This document shows positions 1 through 13,400 of a DNA stretch of 64,000 nucleotides, one piece after another. The DNA lies in NCBI GenBank assembly GCA_037447605.1, contig CM074804.1, forward strand, positions 7,810,527 to 7,874,526, given 5' to 3'. Position 1 is the stretch's first letter. Each line of letters starts with the position of its first letter. The translations under genes and the position numbers were made by a program. The DNA comes from Zygnema circumcarinatum. Taxonomy: Eukaryota > Streptophyta > Zygnematophyceae > Zygnematales > Zygnemataceae. The notes beneath the pieces are model-generated. The model searched no databases and was not told the DNA's origin. It worked only from the letters and a program-made list of their open reading frames with translations.

Positions 1-472
1 GTGTGAACTCCATGTCCGCCATCGCGCCCTCTCCCAGGCCCCCACCTCCCGCCCCCCCTCCCATCGCTACCTCCGGGTCGTACACGTCCCTCTCCCTCTC
101 CCTCTCCCTCTCCCTTTCCCTCTCCCTCTCCCTCTCGGGGGGCTCGTCAGGGATACGCCGAGGCCGGCTCCGCATCTTGCGCGCCTGCGCGGCAATTTGA
201 GCCGCGGTGCGGGCCGTGGCCTGGGCCGCCTCCTCCTGCTGCGCCTGCTGCGCGGCCTGCAGGATGAGGCTGCCCACGCGGCCGGAGACGGAGGCGGAGG
301 AGCCTTCTTGGGGCGGGCTTCTGGAGTTGGAGATTTGAGGCAGTCTGCGGGGAGGTTCCCCCGCCGAGGCCATGGATTCTGGGCTGCGAGAGGAGCCGCG
401 GGGGGGAGAGGCGGGGCGGGAGCGCGCCTCTTGGTAGTCTCCACCGCCTCCGCCGGACTCCCAGTCTGCCAT
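1..472 (-). CDS. N-terminal part of an unrecognised low-complexity protein, truncated by window edge
   Basis: On the minus strand an open frame starts at an ATG (472-470) and stays open for 157 codons to position 1, so the gene continues outside the window. The first 60 residues are Gly/Ser/Pro-rich. Residues about 64-100 are Ala/Gln-rich and probably helical (they include GRVGSLILQAAQQAQQEE), followed by a basic RSRPRR patch. Eight consecutive Glu-Arg pairs follow (about residues 113-128), encoded by a GAGAGG hexamer array, then a Gly-rich segment. The absence of stops over 157 codons in a repeat-rich region supports coding, but no domain is visible. The acidic/basic low-complexity style is common in RNA-binding and splicing proteins; that is a guess, not an identification. 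The start was chosen as the first ATG of the frame after a CT-rich leader. Confidence 0.45.
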   Translation of the reverse strand, partial: MADWESGGGGGDYQEARSRPASPPRGSSRSPESMASAGEPPRRLPQISNSRSPPQEGSSASVSGRVGSLILQAAQQAQQEEAAQATARTAAQIAAQARKMRSRPRRIPDEPPERERERERERERERERDVYDPEVAMGGGAGGGGLGEGAMADMEFT

Positions 473-648
473 GGTGTAGTCAGAGAGGGGGGATCTTTAA
501 GGTTTGAGGGAGTGGGGGGAGGGAGAGAGGAAGAGGGTCGGAGGAGAGACTATGGAGGAAAGTAGCTCCACCCAGTCGCTATCTCACTGCCATAAACCCT
601 AATTCTTAATCAACCTTTTCGTTCTCGTTAGAAGCGCATGCGGCGATG

Positions 649-650
<2 letters not shown>

Positions 651-703
<53 letters not shown>
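651..703. repeat. (GA)n microsatellite
   Basis: About 25 uninterrupted GA dinucleotides lie some 180 bp upstream of the minus-strand start at 472. Read on the gene's strand it is a CT tract in the presumed promoter or 5' leader. It produces spurious Arg-Glu open frames. Confidence 0.95.
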
Positions 704-708
<5 letters not shown>

Positions 709-1161
709 TGGCAGTTGCAGCATTATGCCCGCCCCCCCGCCCCCGCCCCCCCAACTTAACCGCCCGAAACAACCGCCGCCAGCACCGGACGGGACCGGCG
801 TCCGGCGGTCGTTTCGTCCCTGACGGCGGAGCTTGTCGTCTTGTGCGGCAGCTCTCTAGGGTTCCGGAAACGGACGGGTGTTCGTACGGTACGGTCTTTC
901 GTAATGACGGGGGATTCTGGACGGGGCCGCGTGATGACTCGGCAGATCTATGTACGGGTAATACCGGTACTACCGGTATTAGGTCTCACGTTTTATGGCG
1001 GGTAAAGTCGGTAAGAACGTTATCCTTGCGATGCCGGTACCGGAACCAGACTTTGTCGTCGTTCAACGTACTTTGGAAGGACAACGGTTCTATGGCCCTA
1101 GGGTACCGTACTCACATTAAGTCTACGGGTAACGGATCATAGAATGCGGGTAAACATTACC

Positions 1162-1223
1162 TGACGTCACTTCCAAGTCTGCTGACGTAGAATCCACGTG
1201 GACGACAACAACATTGCCACGTG
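1162..1223. promoter_or_regulatory. Cluster of ACGT-core (bZIP/bHLH-type) sites
   Basis: Four ACGT cores fall within 62 bp: the palindrome TGACGTCA (1162-1169), a TGACGTAG half-site (1183-1190), the palindrome CCACGTGG (1194-1201) and CACGTG (1218-1223). In plants these are core targets of bZIP and G-box-binding factors. It lies about 700 bp upstream of the minus-strand start at 472. No transcript start is visible, so target gene and function are inference. Confidence 0.35.
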
Positions 1224-3145
1224 TCGTTAATTTTCATGCTATACTGCGCACTCAACGCTTGAACTGTGATTCGAGCGTTCTTGCAGAAGCCGTTATAGTT
1301 ACAGTTACCGGAAGTGAGAGGAAGCAAGTTGGGGTGTCTCGGGGGAGTCGGTGAATGTGAACTTAGGATTGCATAAGGCCAATGCGGCAGATGTGAAAAT
1401 CCAGTTCTTGGAAGGCGAGGTCCGGCCAATGACTGAGGTGGAATTTTCTCTGCATGTTTGGGACTTCGATTTTCTTGGCCTCGACTCGCTTCAGTGAAAG
1501 CGGCCACCTGTTGCTCCTAATTTTCTCTCGCCGAAGAAAGTATAAAGCTCCTTGCAAGAGCACATACAAGTTTATCTCACTTCTCTGATGGTAATGTTTG
1601 AGCTTCTCTTTGCTCAGCAATGTTTGGTGACGAGCTCATTACATTAACTGCTCCCACAAGCAACCAAGTTTCGCATGTTCGCGAGATTTTTCCCTCGTCT
1701 GATCTGAAGTTGGACATGTGAGGAGGTCTCGATCAGGAAGACATCTCGCTATTGCCCCGCAAGCCTTTCTCTCCTCTACCTTATCCATGTTGCTGCTTCT
1801 GTTGTTTGTCTTCCTTGCAAAAGGAAAACACCACATGCTCCACCAAAGAAAAGCAGATAAAGAGTCTGAATTCCTCTCAAAGTTATCTTACATATTGTTC
1901 CCGGAAGAAAAAAAACGCAAGATTCTAATGAAGAAGAGCAAGTAAGGAAGTCGCCACTAAGACTCGCTCTTGCCGGAGTTTCGCTGAGGAAGCCCTGCGA
2001 GAAAACCAGATTCTGATTTTTTCACTGCCGGAGTGGCACTCTCTGTTGCTGGTAGTGGCTTTTCTTCATCGTCTGAAAACCCGAGCTCTGAAAGCTCTTG
2101 TCTTGCCATAAGGTTGCTGCCCACGCACATGTGAAAGCATCCACAGAGGGTCAGATATTAATCCCGGTGGCACCACGTAATGTCCTTCACAAAAGCTTCA
2201 GATAGGCAAATTTTAAAGAAACTTGCGCCATCCGCATGCTATCTACATACACATTCTCCACTTCAGTTCTGCAGTACGGGTGCGAGTGCTGGCCTTAGGT
2301 ATTGTTGAAATGAACCACGCAATGCACCTTCAAGGTAAGAGTATGAAGGGCAGTCAGGATTTATAGCAAAGATGATTCATGTTAACAAACATAACCAGAA
2401 ATCTGCCTCAGTGGTGACACCGACTTCATGTGTATATCAGCTAGGAAATTGAATACGAACGATAAGAAGCCATGCAACCTTGGCATGAATATTCAAACCG
2501 CAAGTGTTCTGCTGGACAAAAGTACATTCCTATGAGAAAGAAAATGGATAATGTCCCGCTGCTAACAAGAAGCAGCATCCCGGACGCCACTGTTTGATAC
2601 TCACCGGTCCATCCGGCACTGCAGATACTCTTTAGAAATGTGCCGACACTTTTCTCCATGGTTCCCATTCTCTTTCAAGCACTGCATGTACCGCTGCATG
2701 ATCTGCGTGACTCACATCACCCACCGCGATCCCATCAGCCACCGCGATCACATCACCCACAGCAATTACATCAGCGACGCGCCCAAGGAAGGCTATCTCA
2801 ACTTCTCATGCTCTTCCTATTGACACAAAAAGGCTATCTTAGACAAGGAGGCAAAAATCGCTTCTGCAGTCCTTATTTCTGAAGTTCCACACGTGTGGAA
2901 GGCAGCAGTGAAGAACACACCGATTTGCACTCGCCAAAGTGGTCGAGCGGAAACACGCCTTTCTCAGGCGCTGCTGGTGCTGGCGTACGTGGCCCTCCAA
3001 AGGCGGCCATGGCTGAACGCCTCTCCAAATGATTCCTTCTCAAATTACTTCCATGGTCTCGCTGATGATGATGACCCGCCCCTCCCCGCCTTCACATCCC
3101 CCCGTCTCCTCCCTCACCGCCTGCCTCCAACGCCCTTCTGCTCTC

Positions 3146-3200
3146 ACCCTAATCCTAACCCTAACCCTAACCCGAACCGTAACCCGAAGGGTAACCCTAA
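3146..3200. repeat. Short interstitial telomere-like (CCCTAA)n patch
   Basis: Several perfect CCCTAA hexamers followed by decayed versions (CCCGAA, CCGTAA). The hexamer corresponds to a TTAGGG strand rather than the common plant heptamer TTTAGGG. Confidence 0.8.
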
Positions 3201-3312
3201 TACAGTAACTCGTTTCCGGACTCGGACCCCAATGGCAAACCGCCACGTGTGCGCATCTACATGGCGAGTTTTCATTGGCGGAAAGTTGTCGGCGAGTCAA
3301 CGAGTCCAAAGT

Positions 3313-3435
3313 CCACCGACCTACCGACCTACCGACCTACTGACTTACCGACCTACTGACTTACCGACCTACTGACTTACCGACCTATCGACCCACCGGC
3401 CTACAAACCTACGACCTATCGACTTACCGACCTAA
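3313..3435. repeat. Tandem repeat of CCGACCTA / CTGACTTA type
   Basis: An imperfect array alternating ACCGACCT and ACTGACTT units of about 8 bp over roughly 120 bp. It gives Pro-Thr-Tyr repeats in a spurious open frame. No gene is associated. Confidence 0.85.
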
Positions 3436-4319
3436 CGTAAAACCGAACAGGCTGAGAAATTGAGCATCGAGTTTATTTAATTTCTCAATTCTCAATCTTA
3501 TTGAATAGGCTTGAACTTTGAACACTCGAGGTCGAAACTTTTTCGATTTAAGAAAGCTAAAAGCTCCAAGGAAAAAGTTCAAAGACTCAACATGTTCAGT
3601 CGCACGTGTGAACTCCACTTTTATCCACGTTGGTCCCTTGCGATTTGATGGATCCGGTCAATCGGGATACATTTTTTGCCGTACGACTCTCCCCACGAGC
3701 AGATCAACAGTTTCTGTACCAATCTCTGGGTCACACGCGCGTTGCGATCCGCTAAAATCTCATTGTTGATCGGTGGACCCAAGGAAAACTCAAATTGAAC
3801 AAGTGCGCTAATTAATTGTTCAATGTTCAATTGGTTCTCCAGAAAAATTGCATTGAGAAAAAAATTTAGGAATTAATTTCTCATTTCTCAAAATGAATCG
3901 TCTTCACAAATATAGGGTTTTTCCTTGATAAACCAAAATATATATATATTTTTTTCTCTCAACCTGTCTGGTTTTACGGTATTCGACCTGTCGACCTCCG
4001 ACCAACCGTACATACACACATAACACATACATACAGTACATACATACATACATGTAAGCATGCATAGCAGCATGGGCCACACATACATACATGGATGGAT
4101 GATGGGGGCAGCCAAACGGTACAGTGCGTGCTGCTGCTACTCCCATCCGAGCCTTCTCGCGTGGGAGCTGCAGCTGGAGCTGGAGCTGGAGCAAGGCGCG
4201 CCATGGCGCCCTTCGCCACTTGGAGCGGCGGCCGCTTGCACGCGGATGCTTGACGCTTGAGGCCTACACTCGGATGCTTTCTATGCCTTTGGCTGAAGGA
4301 AGGTTGAGGGAAGGAACAT

Positions 4320-4385
4320 AGGGGAAGGGGAGTCAGAGGGAGAGAGGAAGGGGGAGGGAGGGAGGGGAAGTTGGAGGAGGCAGGC
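4320..4385 (+). promoter_or_regulatory. Purine-rich GGGAGGGAGGG leader of the HEATR5-like gene
   Basis: A G/A-only stretch with several GGGAGGG runs ends about 15 bp before the ATG at 4401, so it is probably in the 5' UTR or core promoter. Comparable tracts precede three other genes here (26221, 30940 and 38045). It could form a G-quadruplex or bind GAGA-type factors; neither is shown by sequence alone. Confidence 0.35.
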
Positions 4386-4400
4386 GAAGGGCGAGTGAAA

Positions 4401-7400
4401 ATGGCGACGGACGAGGCAATACCCAAAATGGGAGCGCTCATGGCGGAGCTGCAGATTATTCTGCTCACTGCGCAGCAGAAGGCCCCGGACCCGCTCGTTT
4501 GCTTCGACATTCTGACCAAGCTGCTGCTCACCATAGAGGCTGAACCTAAGGTACGGCGCTGCGAAAACGCAGACACTGGACGGCGGTAAAATGCCGATTT
4601 CTTATCTTCTGTAATTTTGTCAAAGAATTCGAATTAGTATTCTTCTAAGCATCTACGAGCCCGTTCAGGGCAGTGTTCCAAGTATCGGCCCGCTCTGATC
4701 AATGATCCATAGCCCGGCTGGTTAGCATTTATTGCAGTCGATAGATTAGCGGCACTTTTTATCGAGGATTCAGGGATTGAGGCTTAAACAGCTCGGGATG
4801 AAATTTAATGCAAGTTCATGCAAATGCTTGCCTCTCTTCAAATGCTGCCTGCCAGGCCAGACCTCCCTTACCCTTCCCGCAGACTTAAACTAACAGACAA
4901 GCTGTCATTGGGTATGAGCCAGGAGTCCCTGCTCGCGATGCAAAGGAAATGCGAAGATACTTTGCAATCCCTTTTAGTTTTGGGCGCGCCACCGCCAATC
5001 CGAAGACTCATTTCGTCTGCGATTGTGCGACTTATTGAACTTGGAGACATGATATCCATCTATTCGAGAGTCAGCGGTCTCCAAGGGCAGTTTTCTGAAA
5101 AGGGTCTCAGGCCATCCGCTACTATCGGTAAGTTGTTGGGCTTAACGAATTAGTTTAATGCCAAGTTGTAGCACTCATATCAGAGAACATCTTGATCGTC
5201 ACAATGCAAGTGCATGTTCCTTAATGTAAAATGGGGACACGCTGACTTCTACCGGCAATCAAATAGGTTTTCCCGTTACCTCCAGAAATAATGCTGCATT
5301 TTGAGAATCTTCTGTCATGACAGGGGTGGCTCAGTGCCTGGGAGCCCTTTCTCTTCATCATGGACAAAAGATTATGTCAGGACTTTCTGAAACTGTCAGT
5401 ATCGTTGCGAAGCTGATTCGTTCATCAGAGGTGAGCTGCTCTTCTCACCCATTAAATTTGGGGCAGTTACTAGCTTGTACAACTTCCCGAGTTTGGGGTC
5501 TAGGAAGCTCTTTCGGCTCCTTCCTTGTGGGTGAAAGGCTCATAGTAACGCTGCATTCTAATTGTCTCCATCTTCGTTGTTTTGACTTATTAATCATTAC
5601 GTTTGCCATGCTTATTTGTCAAGAATTGAAGTTAATACATCTAAAACGGGGTAGATTAGGAGGCTACATTTTAGAGTAGTGCGGGTTCACATCACTTTGC
5701 ACTGGTCTTTGCCAGGGATACAGATCGTGACCCAAGTGTTGTTTCGACGTAGTTTTCATCCTATCAGCAGGCTGACCTTGCAGATCATTGATCTTAAGAC
5801 AAAGTTAATCTCAAGTTCTTATGGAAGAAAATGCTAAAACTCTCTAGAAGTGATTTGAGTTTGAGTGCGGCGTGAAAAGGCGACTTTGTAGTGAGCAAGC
5901 AATCATTTGGCCGATGAGAGATGCAATTAAAACGGCCATACTTTCCCTTTTCTCGGGGTTTAAGAAAATCCGTTCATCCTTGTAGTGTTGTCGGTCTGTT
6001 GTAAAACTCTTTAAAACAATCGTTGGAAATTATAATATCTCTAGCCTTGTCAATTTGGCGCACAAGCCCTTCTTGCCACCGTGGCTTCAATTAGTAATGA
6101 TGTGAAAGACTTCACCATTTTTTGTCTATCCTGACACACGTGCTAGGTCAATTGCATCGTTTTATCCCCAACCTTTACTTCATTGAAACTTTCTTTAATC
6201 AGAGACTGCTTCCTTCTACTTGCATTGTGGATAGATTGGCATTCGACTAGCCGCGATGCAACTTCTGCAAGATGCTGTGGAAGGCATGCAAGGGGGCGGC
6301 TCTTTAGCAGCTTATGGCGAAGCAGTGAAGACTGTGATGCGTTACGGCGTGTCCGACCGTTCCCCCTCCGTACGAGCAGCGGCCGCCTGCTGCCTTTGGG
6401 CCATCGCTGCGGCAGGAGGGCCCGGATTGGCCGGCGGAGGACTTGAACCTCTCGCCTCCCTTTGTGTCAAGGTGGTCCATGATGATTACACCTACTTTGT
6501 CAGGTTAAGGATGGAAGGTGTTCCAACAAGTAGTTGCACTGTGTTGGGTGGCGATACCTACATACTTGCCTTGACTTTTCTGACGATTTCTTGGGAGACC
6601 CTTCTGGACATACGCAGATCACCAAGTTCCGTTTTTCTTATATCTTACATGGGCTGGCAAACTTATCTGTAGGCTTTGGAAGATTCAGCGCAGTCCGCAC
6701 GGGATAGCTTCGCTTCGGCTTTAGGGGCGTTGATTGCTCTTGGTCTTAATCCGCAAGCGCAGGTGAGTACTCCGCCGTACGCCAAATGCACGCAAGTGAT
6801 GGTCATTACTGTAAAGCTGAGCCTGAAGTACATGATAATTATTTAGAAAAATCTGAAATTCGAAAGCAACTCGAAGCCAGAATATTGATGCCTAATCTTG
6901 ATGCCTGAGTCATATTGCTAATGAGATATTACTCCCTTTTTGGGTGAATCGAAATCTCCATCCCACTTGCATTAGAACTAGAGCATCATGTTCAGTTTTT
7001 TTTGTTTTTTAATTTCAACGTGTAAACAATTAGATTTTGGAAACTCAGTACAGTCGGCTAAATTTTTGAACCTTGAAATAATTTTTTTCTGGGAAAATCT
7101 CAATTCTGAAAACTATTTGTAGCCAGAGTCACAATACAAATCGAACTGAGTGAATTTCATATTGAGCATATGTATACGTTTTTGGTCCAACGGGTGTAAA
7201 CTGCCCTTAAGAAGGCCACGGGCTATTCACGTAACACAGGTCAAGTCCTATGGCAAAGATCGACCCAAACGGTGGATCTGTTTCATCCATTATCTGAGTC
7301 TATAATGAGCATTTACAGCAACACAAGGAAAAAAGTCAGATGTCAAATTTGAAGAAATTCTAAACCTTCACATCTCATGTTCTGATGTATTGAATTTTGG

Positions 7401-10400
7401 ACAACAGCTATGTTGTATGAACTGATTAAGGAGATTAAGCTCGTTGCTTTCTTCGATATGGGGAGCTTTGCCAGCCTTCATGGACAATACAACTTAAGAT
7501 GCTTTTGTTCGGAAGGATGAGACTGAATTTAAAAAAGTGACTTTTTGCATGCAATGACTGAAGCAGTGAGTACTGTTATGAAAACCATTCTACTTTCGTG
7601 ATGTGCTTTTGGGCACCTTGATATCACTTTCCTTTTGAGCCTGCCACTGTCATTTCCCTGAAGTCTTGTTGGAGCTTGAATGCAGATTCAGGGCAAAGGC
7701 AAAGGCCCAGCAATCCCTCCAAAGGCTATGGAGGGAGGTTTGCAGAAGTATCTGATTATACCTTTCTCAAAAGGTGAACCTGATCTGCGTAATCGACTCT
7801 CCGATTTTAAAATTTCACATCTGAAGCATTGTCTGCTTTTCTTCTCCCGAGTCAGTCAGATTTTAGTGCTGACTGGGTGGATCGGGGAAGGTGGCAAATG
7901 CAGCGAGTGGTCCTAAAGCCCGCGATCTTCGCATGGCCCTTGCAATTGCTTGGGTTGCCTTCCTTCAGGTATACGATGCATGTTTCGCGTGTACTATACA
8001 TAGTATTCCCACCTTTCGCTGCTTTTAAGGCTTGCACCCGATGCTGGCCCCCCTTTCGTTTAAGCTGTACATAGAACCCGCCTTTCGCATGTTTGGTGGA
8101 CTGACTGACTCGAATGTAGTATGGCATCTTGATGTAGTGTAGCATACTGTTCTGGGCTGTGCTTTTTGCAGGCAATGAGGCTTACCTACAGTATCGCAGA
8201 CGTGGAACTTATTCCATACGCTCAACAAGTCATCAGCATGCTCGCTCAATCTGGCAAGTCAACTGTCGATGTCCATGCACAGGTACGGATTACCATCTGC
8301 AGTAAACACAGGGTGGAAAGCTTGCAAATTCAACTCAGTGGAGGAACATCTTGGAATGAATTTCTTTTCTGATAGGCCTGTAGGTGAGCCTGACTGAAGC
8401 TGTTTCTAGGGAGTTGAATTCGTGTAGATGAAAACCTTTCAATGCGTTTTATGCACTTGACCGACAGGCCCGACTCATGTGATTTGAGTGATGACATCGG
8501 AATCCTGCCTGACTACTCTTGCAGTCATTCTTGCACTTAAAAGAGTCTGAAGGTGCTATTCTTTAGTAATGATCAGCTGGGCTATGATGAATATAAGGAA
8601 ATTTAAAGAATATTTTTGAAGGTGCCTACTGAAGCAACGTTCAGATGGGGGCAGGCATGCGTGCTCTACATTTTGCGTGTGGGAATAGTGGAGCCAATGG
8701 GAGAAGCTGCGCAGAAGGAGTCAATACAACCTTTGACAAAGCAGGTGATATTCCAACTGGCGGAACCATTTCTACTTTGTGATCTTTTACAATGAGCTGT
8801 GTCCGATACAATTGAGAGGCAGTACTGGACGAGAGACAGTCATTATTGTCAAGTTGATTTCCCTAGATTATGAATTCCTGTTTCAGAATGGCCTGCCATA
8901 ATGAAGCCTCTAAGTAGCGATTTTAGGGTTTCTTACTGAAAGTGATGGCTGCTTGGCATGACAGCTGTCAGCTGCAGATTCGAGCCCCTCCATGCTGGTT
9001 TCAACCCTGCGTATTTTAGCGCACTTATTGAGCGTCCTTGGTGAAGTGAGCACCCTTTCCATTCCCAGCTTTGATGCCCCACTGCGTTTGATTCTATCTC
9101 ATCCCTGCAAGAATGATTGGGCTATCAAAATGAAGCACACTTTGCTGTCAAACATATAGTGGAGTTCATGCCAATGGTGGTCAGCCTAAGCGGCAGAGTA
9201 GCCATGAGTTTTATGTCCAACGTATTGCAAGGTCTTTAGAAAGAGCTGTATGGAGCGAGCAATTGGTATTTGTAGCCAGTTGCTATCCATGAAAGCCCTT
9301 CAGTAGAGATGTATGCCGAAACCTATATCAGAGTTCATGCTTTATATCCCACCACAGCGGCAAGTAATCCTTTGGGATAGAATGTTCTCAAGCGTGCAAA
9401 TATTTCTGCTGTGATTTGCGGTGCTCATTGTGAAAATCTTGTCGTTGGGGCGATGGGAACTTGTAGGTGACTCCTGCCTCTCGGGAAGAGTTGAGCCAAT
9501 CGTTGGTTTCGTGCTTGGCCCATCCGTCAGCAGCGGTACGGATATTGTCATATGAAATCCTTGGATCTCTTTTGTTCGTGTTCTAATGTGGCAGTATGTT
9601 CGCATGCATTCGTCGAGAGATGAAAAGAGTGACGATGATCGAATAAAATGTGCACGCTTCTTGGCAGTGCAAGTTGTTATCTGTTACTGGATTCTGCTCT
9701 CCATATTGAAAAGCTTTTACCCCATCAGCATAAAGAATATCGAGCGTCTGTAGTCAGCAAATCACTTATGCACTGCAGGTAGACAGGCAGCAGCAAAACG
9801 AGCTTAAGTAGGGCGCCGGTTGAGCTGTTAAACAGAAACTGCAAGAGTCAAAATGTCCCTTGCGATCAATTGTTAACAAATGGTGGTTTTTGCGCAGGTG
9901 AGGATAGAGGCTGCTTTAGGGTTGCGAGCATTGGCAGAAGTGGATCCATCCTGTGTGAACGCTCTCATGTCAGGTGGAATCACTGTCCTTCGAGCCAATC
10001 GAGATGCGGCAGCTTCGGAGAAGGTATGTCGCCTATGCATCATGGTGGCGAAAGGTCAGCAGTCAAAATGGCTCTCTCGTTTGGTACGTTAGTTGGGATG
10101 TCATGTAGCTCTTCATATCCTAGTGTCACGATGGTATTGTGACCCTTATTGGGGCTTTCTGACACATGGGAAGTGATATGATTTCCTTTACTTCTCTGGC
10201 GTATAGGTGGAATTTAGAATGTGGCTCTGACTCCTTTTGCACACCAAACATAGGGTAAACACTCGTTTGACGTTTCGATTGTCGATTAGCCTCCCTCGTC
10301 TGCTGGCAGTATAGCTGCCTTGTTCACACTCTCCTTGCATGTGCAGGTGGAGAAGCAGAGGGTTGAGCTGGATGGGCTGCACGGGCAGGCAGCAATGCTT

Positions 10401-13400
10401 GCAGCCCTTCTCGTTGTTGTACCAAAGCTGCCTCTCGGAGTGCCATCCAGGTAACAGCCATCTAACACAGCCCCTCCGTACATCTCCGTACTGACTGTCT
10501 TCTCATATCTAAACGGTGACTGAAGCATGTTTCCCTTCCCCCTTTGCCATCCACCCTTCAGCCTAAACCTTTCCCTGTGCTGCTAACCCCCGCCTGCTGC
10601 AACTGGCAGCGCGAATCCCCAACGGCTTCTACCACATCGATGACCAACTGACTGACTGACTGACTGACTGACCATGCTGAGTTGGCGCGCTGTGATAGGC
10701 TGCCGCTCGCAATACTGGAAGTGGCGCAGCAGATGGTGCTCCGTCCCGTGTGCAAATTCGCGGGGGGGGCCTCCGCGGAGAGGGAAGCAGGATGGATGCT
10801 CGTGGCTGCACTCGCGGCAGCCATGGCGAAGGAGGTGAGAGCAGGGGGCCATGAACCCGCGGCGGAGTCTCTATTCTACACTTTCAGAAGCGCAAGTGCA
10901 CATATGCTGCATCAAAAAGGTTTTGCCTTTGGTTAATTTGCTGGACCATGGCAAGCTTGAGCAGGAGTTGGAGGAGCATGAGCTTGAACTTATAGCTCTG
11001 TGGACAGTTCCCTTTGGAGGAAACTGTCTAGAACGCTTGAAGAGAATTGAACCAAACAATCTCGCGTCAGAAGTCAGGTTAGTGACTAAATGAACACAGG
11101 GTTTTTCGGTTGTTGTTGCACAACCCCACAACAGGCTTTGGCGCATTAAGTTAAGAGTGGGGCTTCAGTTCTTTAATGTTTTGGTTAATCGATTTTCTGG
11201 ATGCTTTGCAGTGGATGGGCCGCCGCCATGGAGGCTCTTTCTTCATTCATTTCGAGCTACATGGTCCCCTCCATGTCCGCTAGCAAGGAGGGGCTGCTCC
11301 TCTCACCTGTTCTCAACTATCTCAATGGGTAATCTCAGCCTCTCTCTCTCTTCAGGATTTTCACTTTTGACCGGCGGCAAGGAACACTAGCATGTCCCTG
11401 TCCCTGTTGCTAAAGTGTGCCAGAAGAAGTTTCTAGGTCTGCTACAAGTCGTTTTCTTTACTTATTTAATTATTTTTTCTATGCAGCTAAGGCGACTCAT
11501 TTGAACAGCAGTCAAGTAATGGCTGATTGACTGCCTATTTTATTTGCGTGTGGCAGAGTTTTGACGTGTTTGGACTCGCCTCTCCTTCAAGAAGCAGCCC
11601 CGGCTGTGCGGGCCCAAGGAGAGCTGCTGGTCATTCATACATTGAGGGCTTACTTGGCCTTGGGTGAAGTTTCTCTCTACCAGTCCGATCACCAAACTCT
11701 CCTCAGTATCTGTACCTCCCCTTTCAGGTGAGCCCTTGAGCCTGCTGTCCACAATTGACTTTAGGGATTTGAGCTCTCTACTACATGTGCGCAGCGTGTC
11801 TCTGAAAATTGTCAGCTTTTTTCTGACATTCTTGTTGAAACCAAACAGCCTCTTTTACAGTGCTTTGTTGAGCTTTAAGTTTCGTTTGCAAGGATTGCTG
11901 ATGGGTATCCGATAAAGACTATGGCCAGTGGAAAGCCATCCTTGAACCCCATACCCCTTAAGACAGAGAACTATATCCTTCCCTTTGTGTATGCAGAGAC
12001 GGAGCCGCCTTTCCCCCGAGCTCATGTCTGAGGCAGATTCTGGACTCCCGCGATGCCTCTTTAGGGCCATGGGTGCCGGGCAGGTGAAAGCCCATCTCCT
12101 CTCCTCTCCTCTCTCCCCTCCTGCCCTTCCATGTGAACAAATGTGGCCGAATGCACAGTTTGGCTACTGCTGTCAGTTCTCTGGTTAAGGTCGGCTGAGT
12201 GAAGACTGTGTTCAAGTTCTGACACTTAGGGGTGAGAGTGGAGAGCAACTTTGCAGAGACAATCTGGAGGACGAATTGAGAGCTTTTCGCGGTGGAGCTG
12301 ATGGGCTCCCCCCCTGCGTTTGGGACTCCGATGTCTGCGTGTTTCCCCAGGTGAGTTCGTTTCCATAATCTTTTCTGATCCCGTTTGTACTGTTCTCCTA
12401 CTTGGAAAACTCCTCCTTGTCTTTCGAATGTGAGAGTCTGGCCATCTCCATACTGCGAAGTAGCTTCGTTTCCTTCAAGACGCCTCGGTTTCACTTCCGA
12501 CTTCGTCTAAAAAAACGTCCCTTCCAATCTAGGTACTGAGTGGAAAAATAAATGTATTCTGCAAAACGCTCTCTTCCTCTGATCTGTGCTGTGAGAGGGT
12601 GGGGCTCACAGAGGTGCTACGCGTTTGGGGGTGTGTGCTTGCTCAGCCGATCTCGCAGGCCACCTCTTTGGTGGACGCAATGCTGCTCGGCTTCGCCGCA
12701 GTCTATGCTGCGCAGGTCAGTTCAAGGGGGAATCCTCAAACGAACCATGATTCAGCACAGAACGGTTGAACTATAACAGCCCTATGGTGAAGTAGTTCTA
12801 TCTATCATTTACTTTGTGTATATAGAGCGGTAGGACACTTTCCAGCGACTCATGCGTGCCGTTCACTCTCTCAAGAACTAACTAACTCTCACGTTCATGC
12901 TATGTTGTATTTTTGTAAAGCTTTAGTGGAGTATGCTAATGGTGTGCTGTCTCTTGGCCATGGTGTGCAGACGGAACAAGCCAAATTGGAGCTGCTTGAT
13001 CTTATCATTGAGTGTTTGAAGGCCGGGAGGAAGCAGCAGTGGCGAGCTGCCAGTGCTGTTAATGTTTGTGTTGCCCTGCTGGGCGGCCTTAAGGTCAGTT
13101 ACTGTCAACCATTTGGATGCCAAAAAAGGCCTTTCTTTGTTTTTCTCAGCATGATCCTGTTGCTTATCCTTCTGCTTCACTACGGGAATCCTCTCCTCGC
13201 GGTTTCGGTCAGTGTATAACGATGTTCTCCTTCTTCTTTTTGAGGGTTCATGGGCAGAACTCCATAGCAAGGAAGGAGCAGGAGCACCCTTCAGCCGAGC
13301 TGTGGAAACGCTGCCAGATGGTGATTCAGGTGAGAATGTGCCCAGGTCCATACGGAGGAGTACTAAAGACAAGGGATTTTGCCCATGTATAAACCTTGCT

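Larger units (their letters stand above)
704..4319. other. Intergenic region, no supported gene
   Basis: This stretch separates the minus-strand gene from the HEATR5-like gene. Open frames are short and none shows a recognisable domain. It holds an ACGT-core cluster (1162-1223), a telomere-like patch (3146-3200), a CCGACCTA-type tandem repeat (3313-3435), a short CATCACCCACCGCGAT repeat near 2715-2765 and CATA repeats near 4017-4095. It probably includes promoter sequence for both flanking genes. Confidence 0.6.

Noticed and set aside
708..1142. 144-codon plus-strand open frame after the GA tract
   Set aside because: Composition follows the local repeats (GGTACCGG and TACGGTAC words), no domain, no splice context.
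2920..2990. tRNA-like segment (GTGGTCGAGCGG followed by a CGCC...GGCG stem)
   Set aside because: No T-arm GGTTC box follows and no acceptor stem can be paired; the resemblance is limited to the D-arm.
4071..4576. Minus-strand frame opposite HEATR5-like exon 1
   Set aside because: It is the shadow of exon 1 and its leader; the plus strand shows family similarity.
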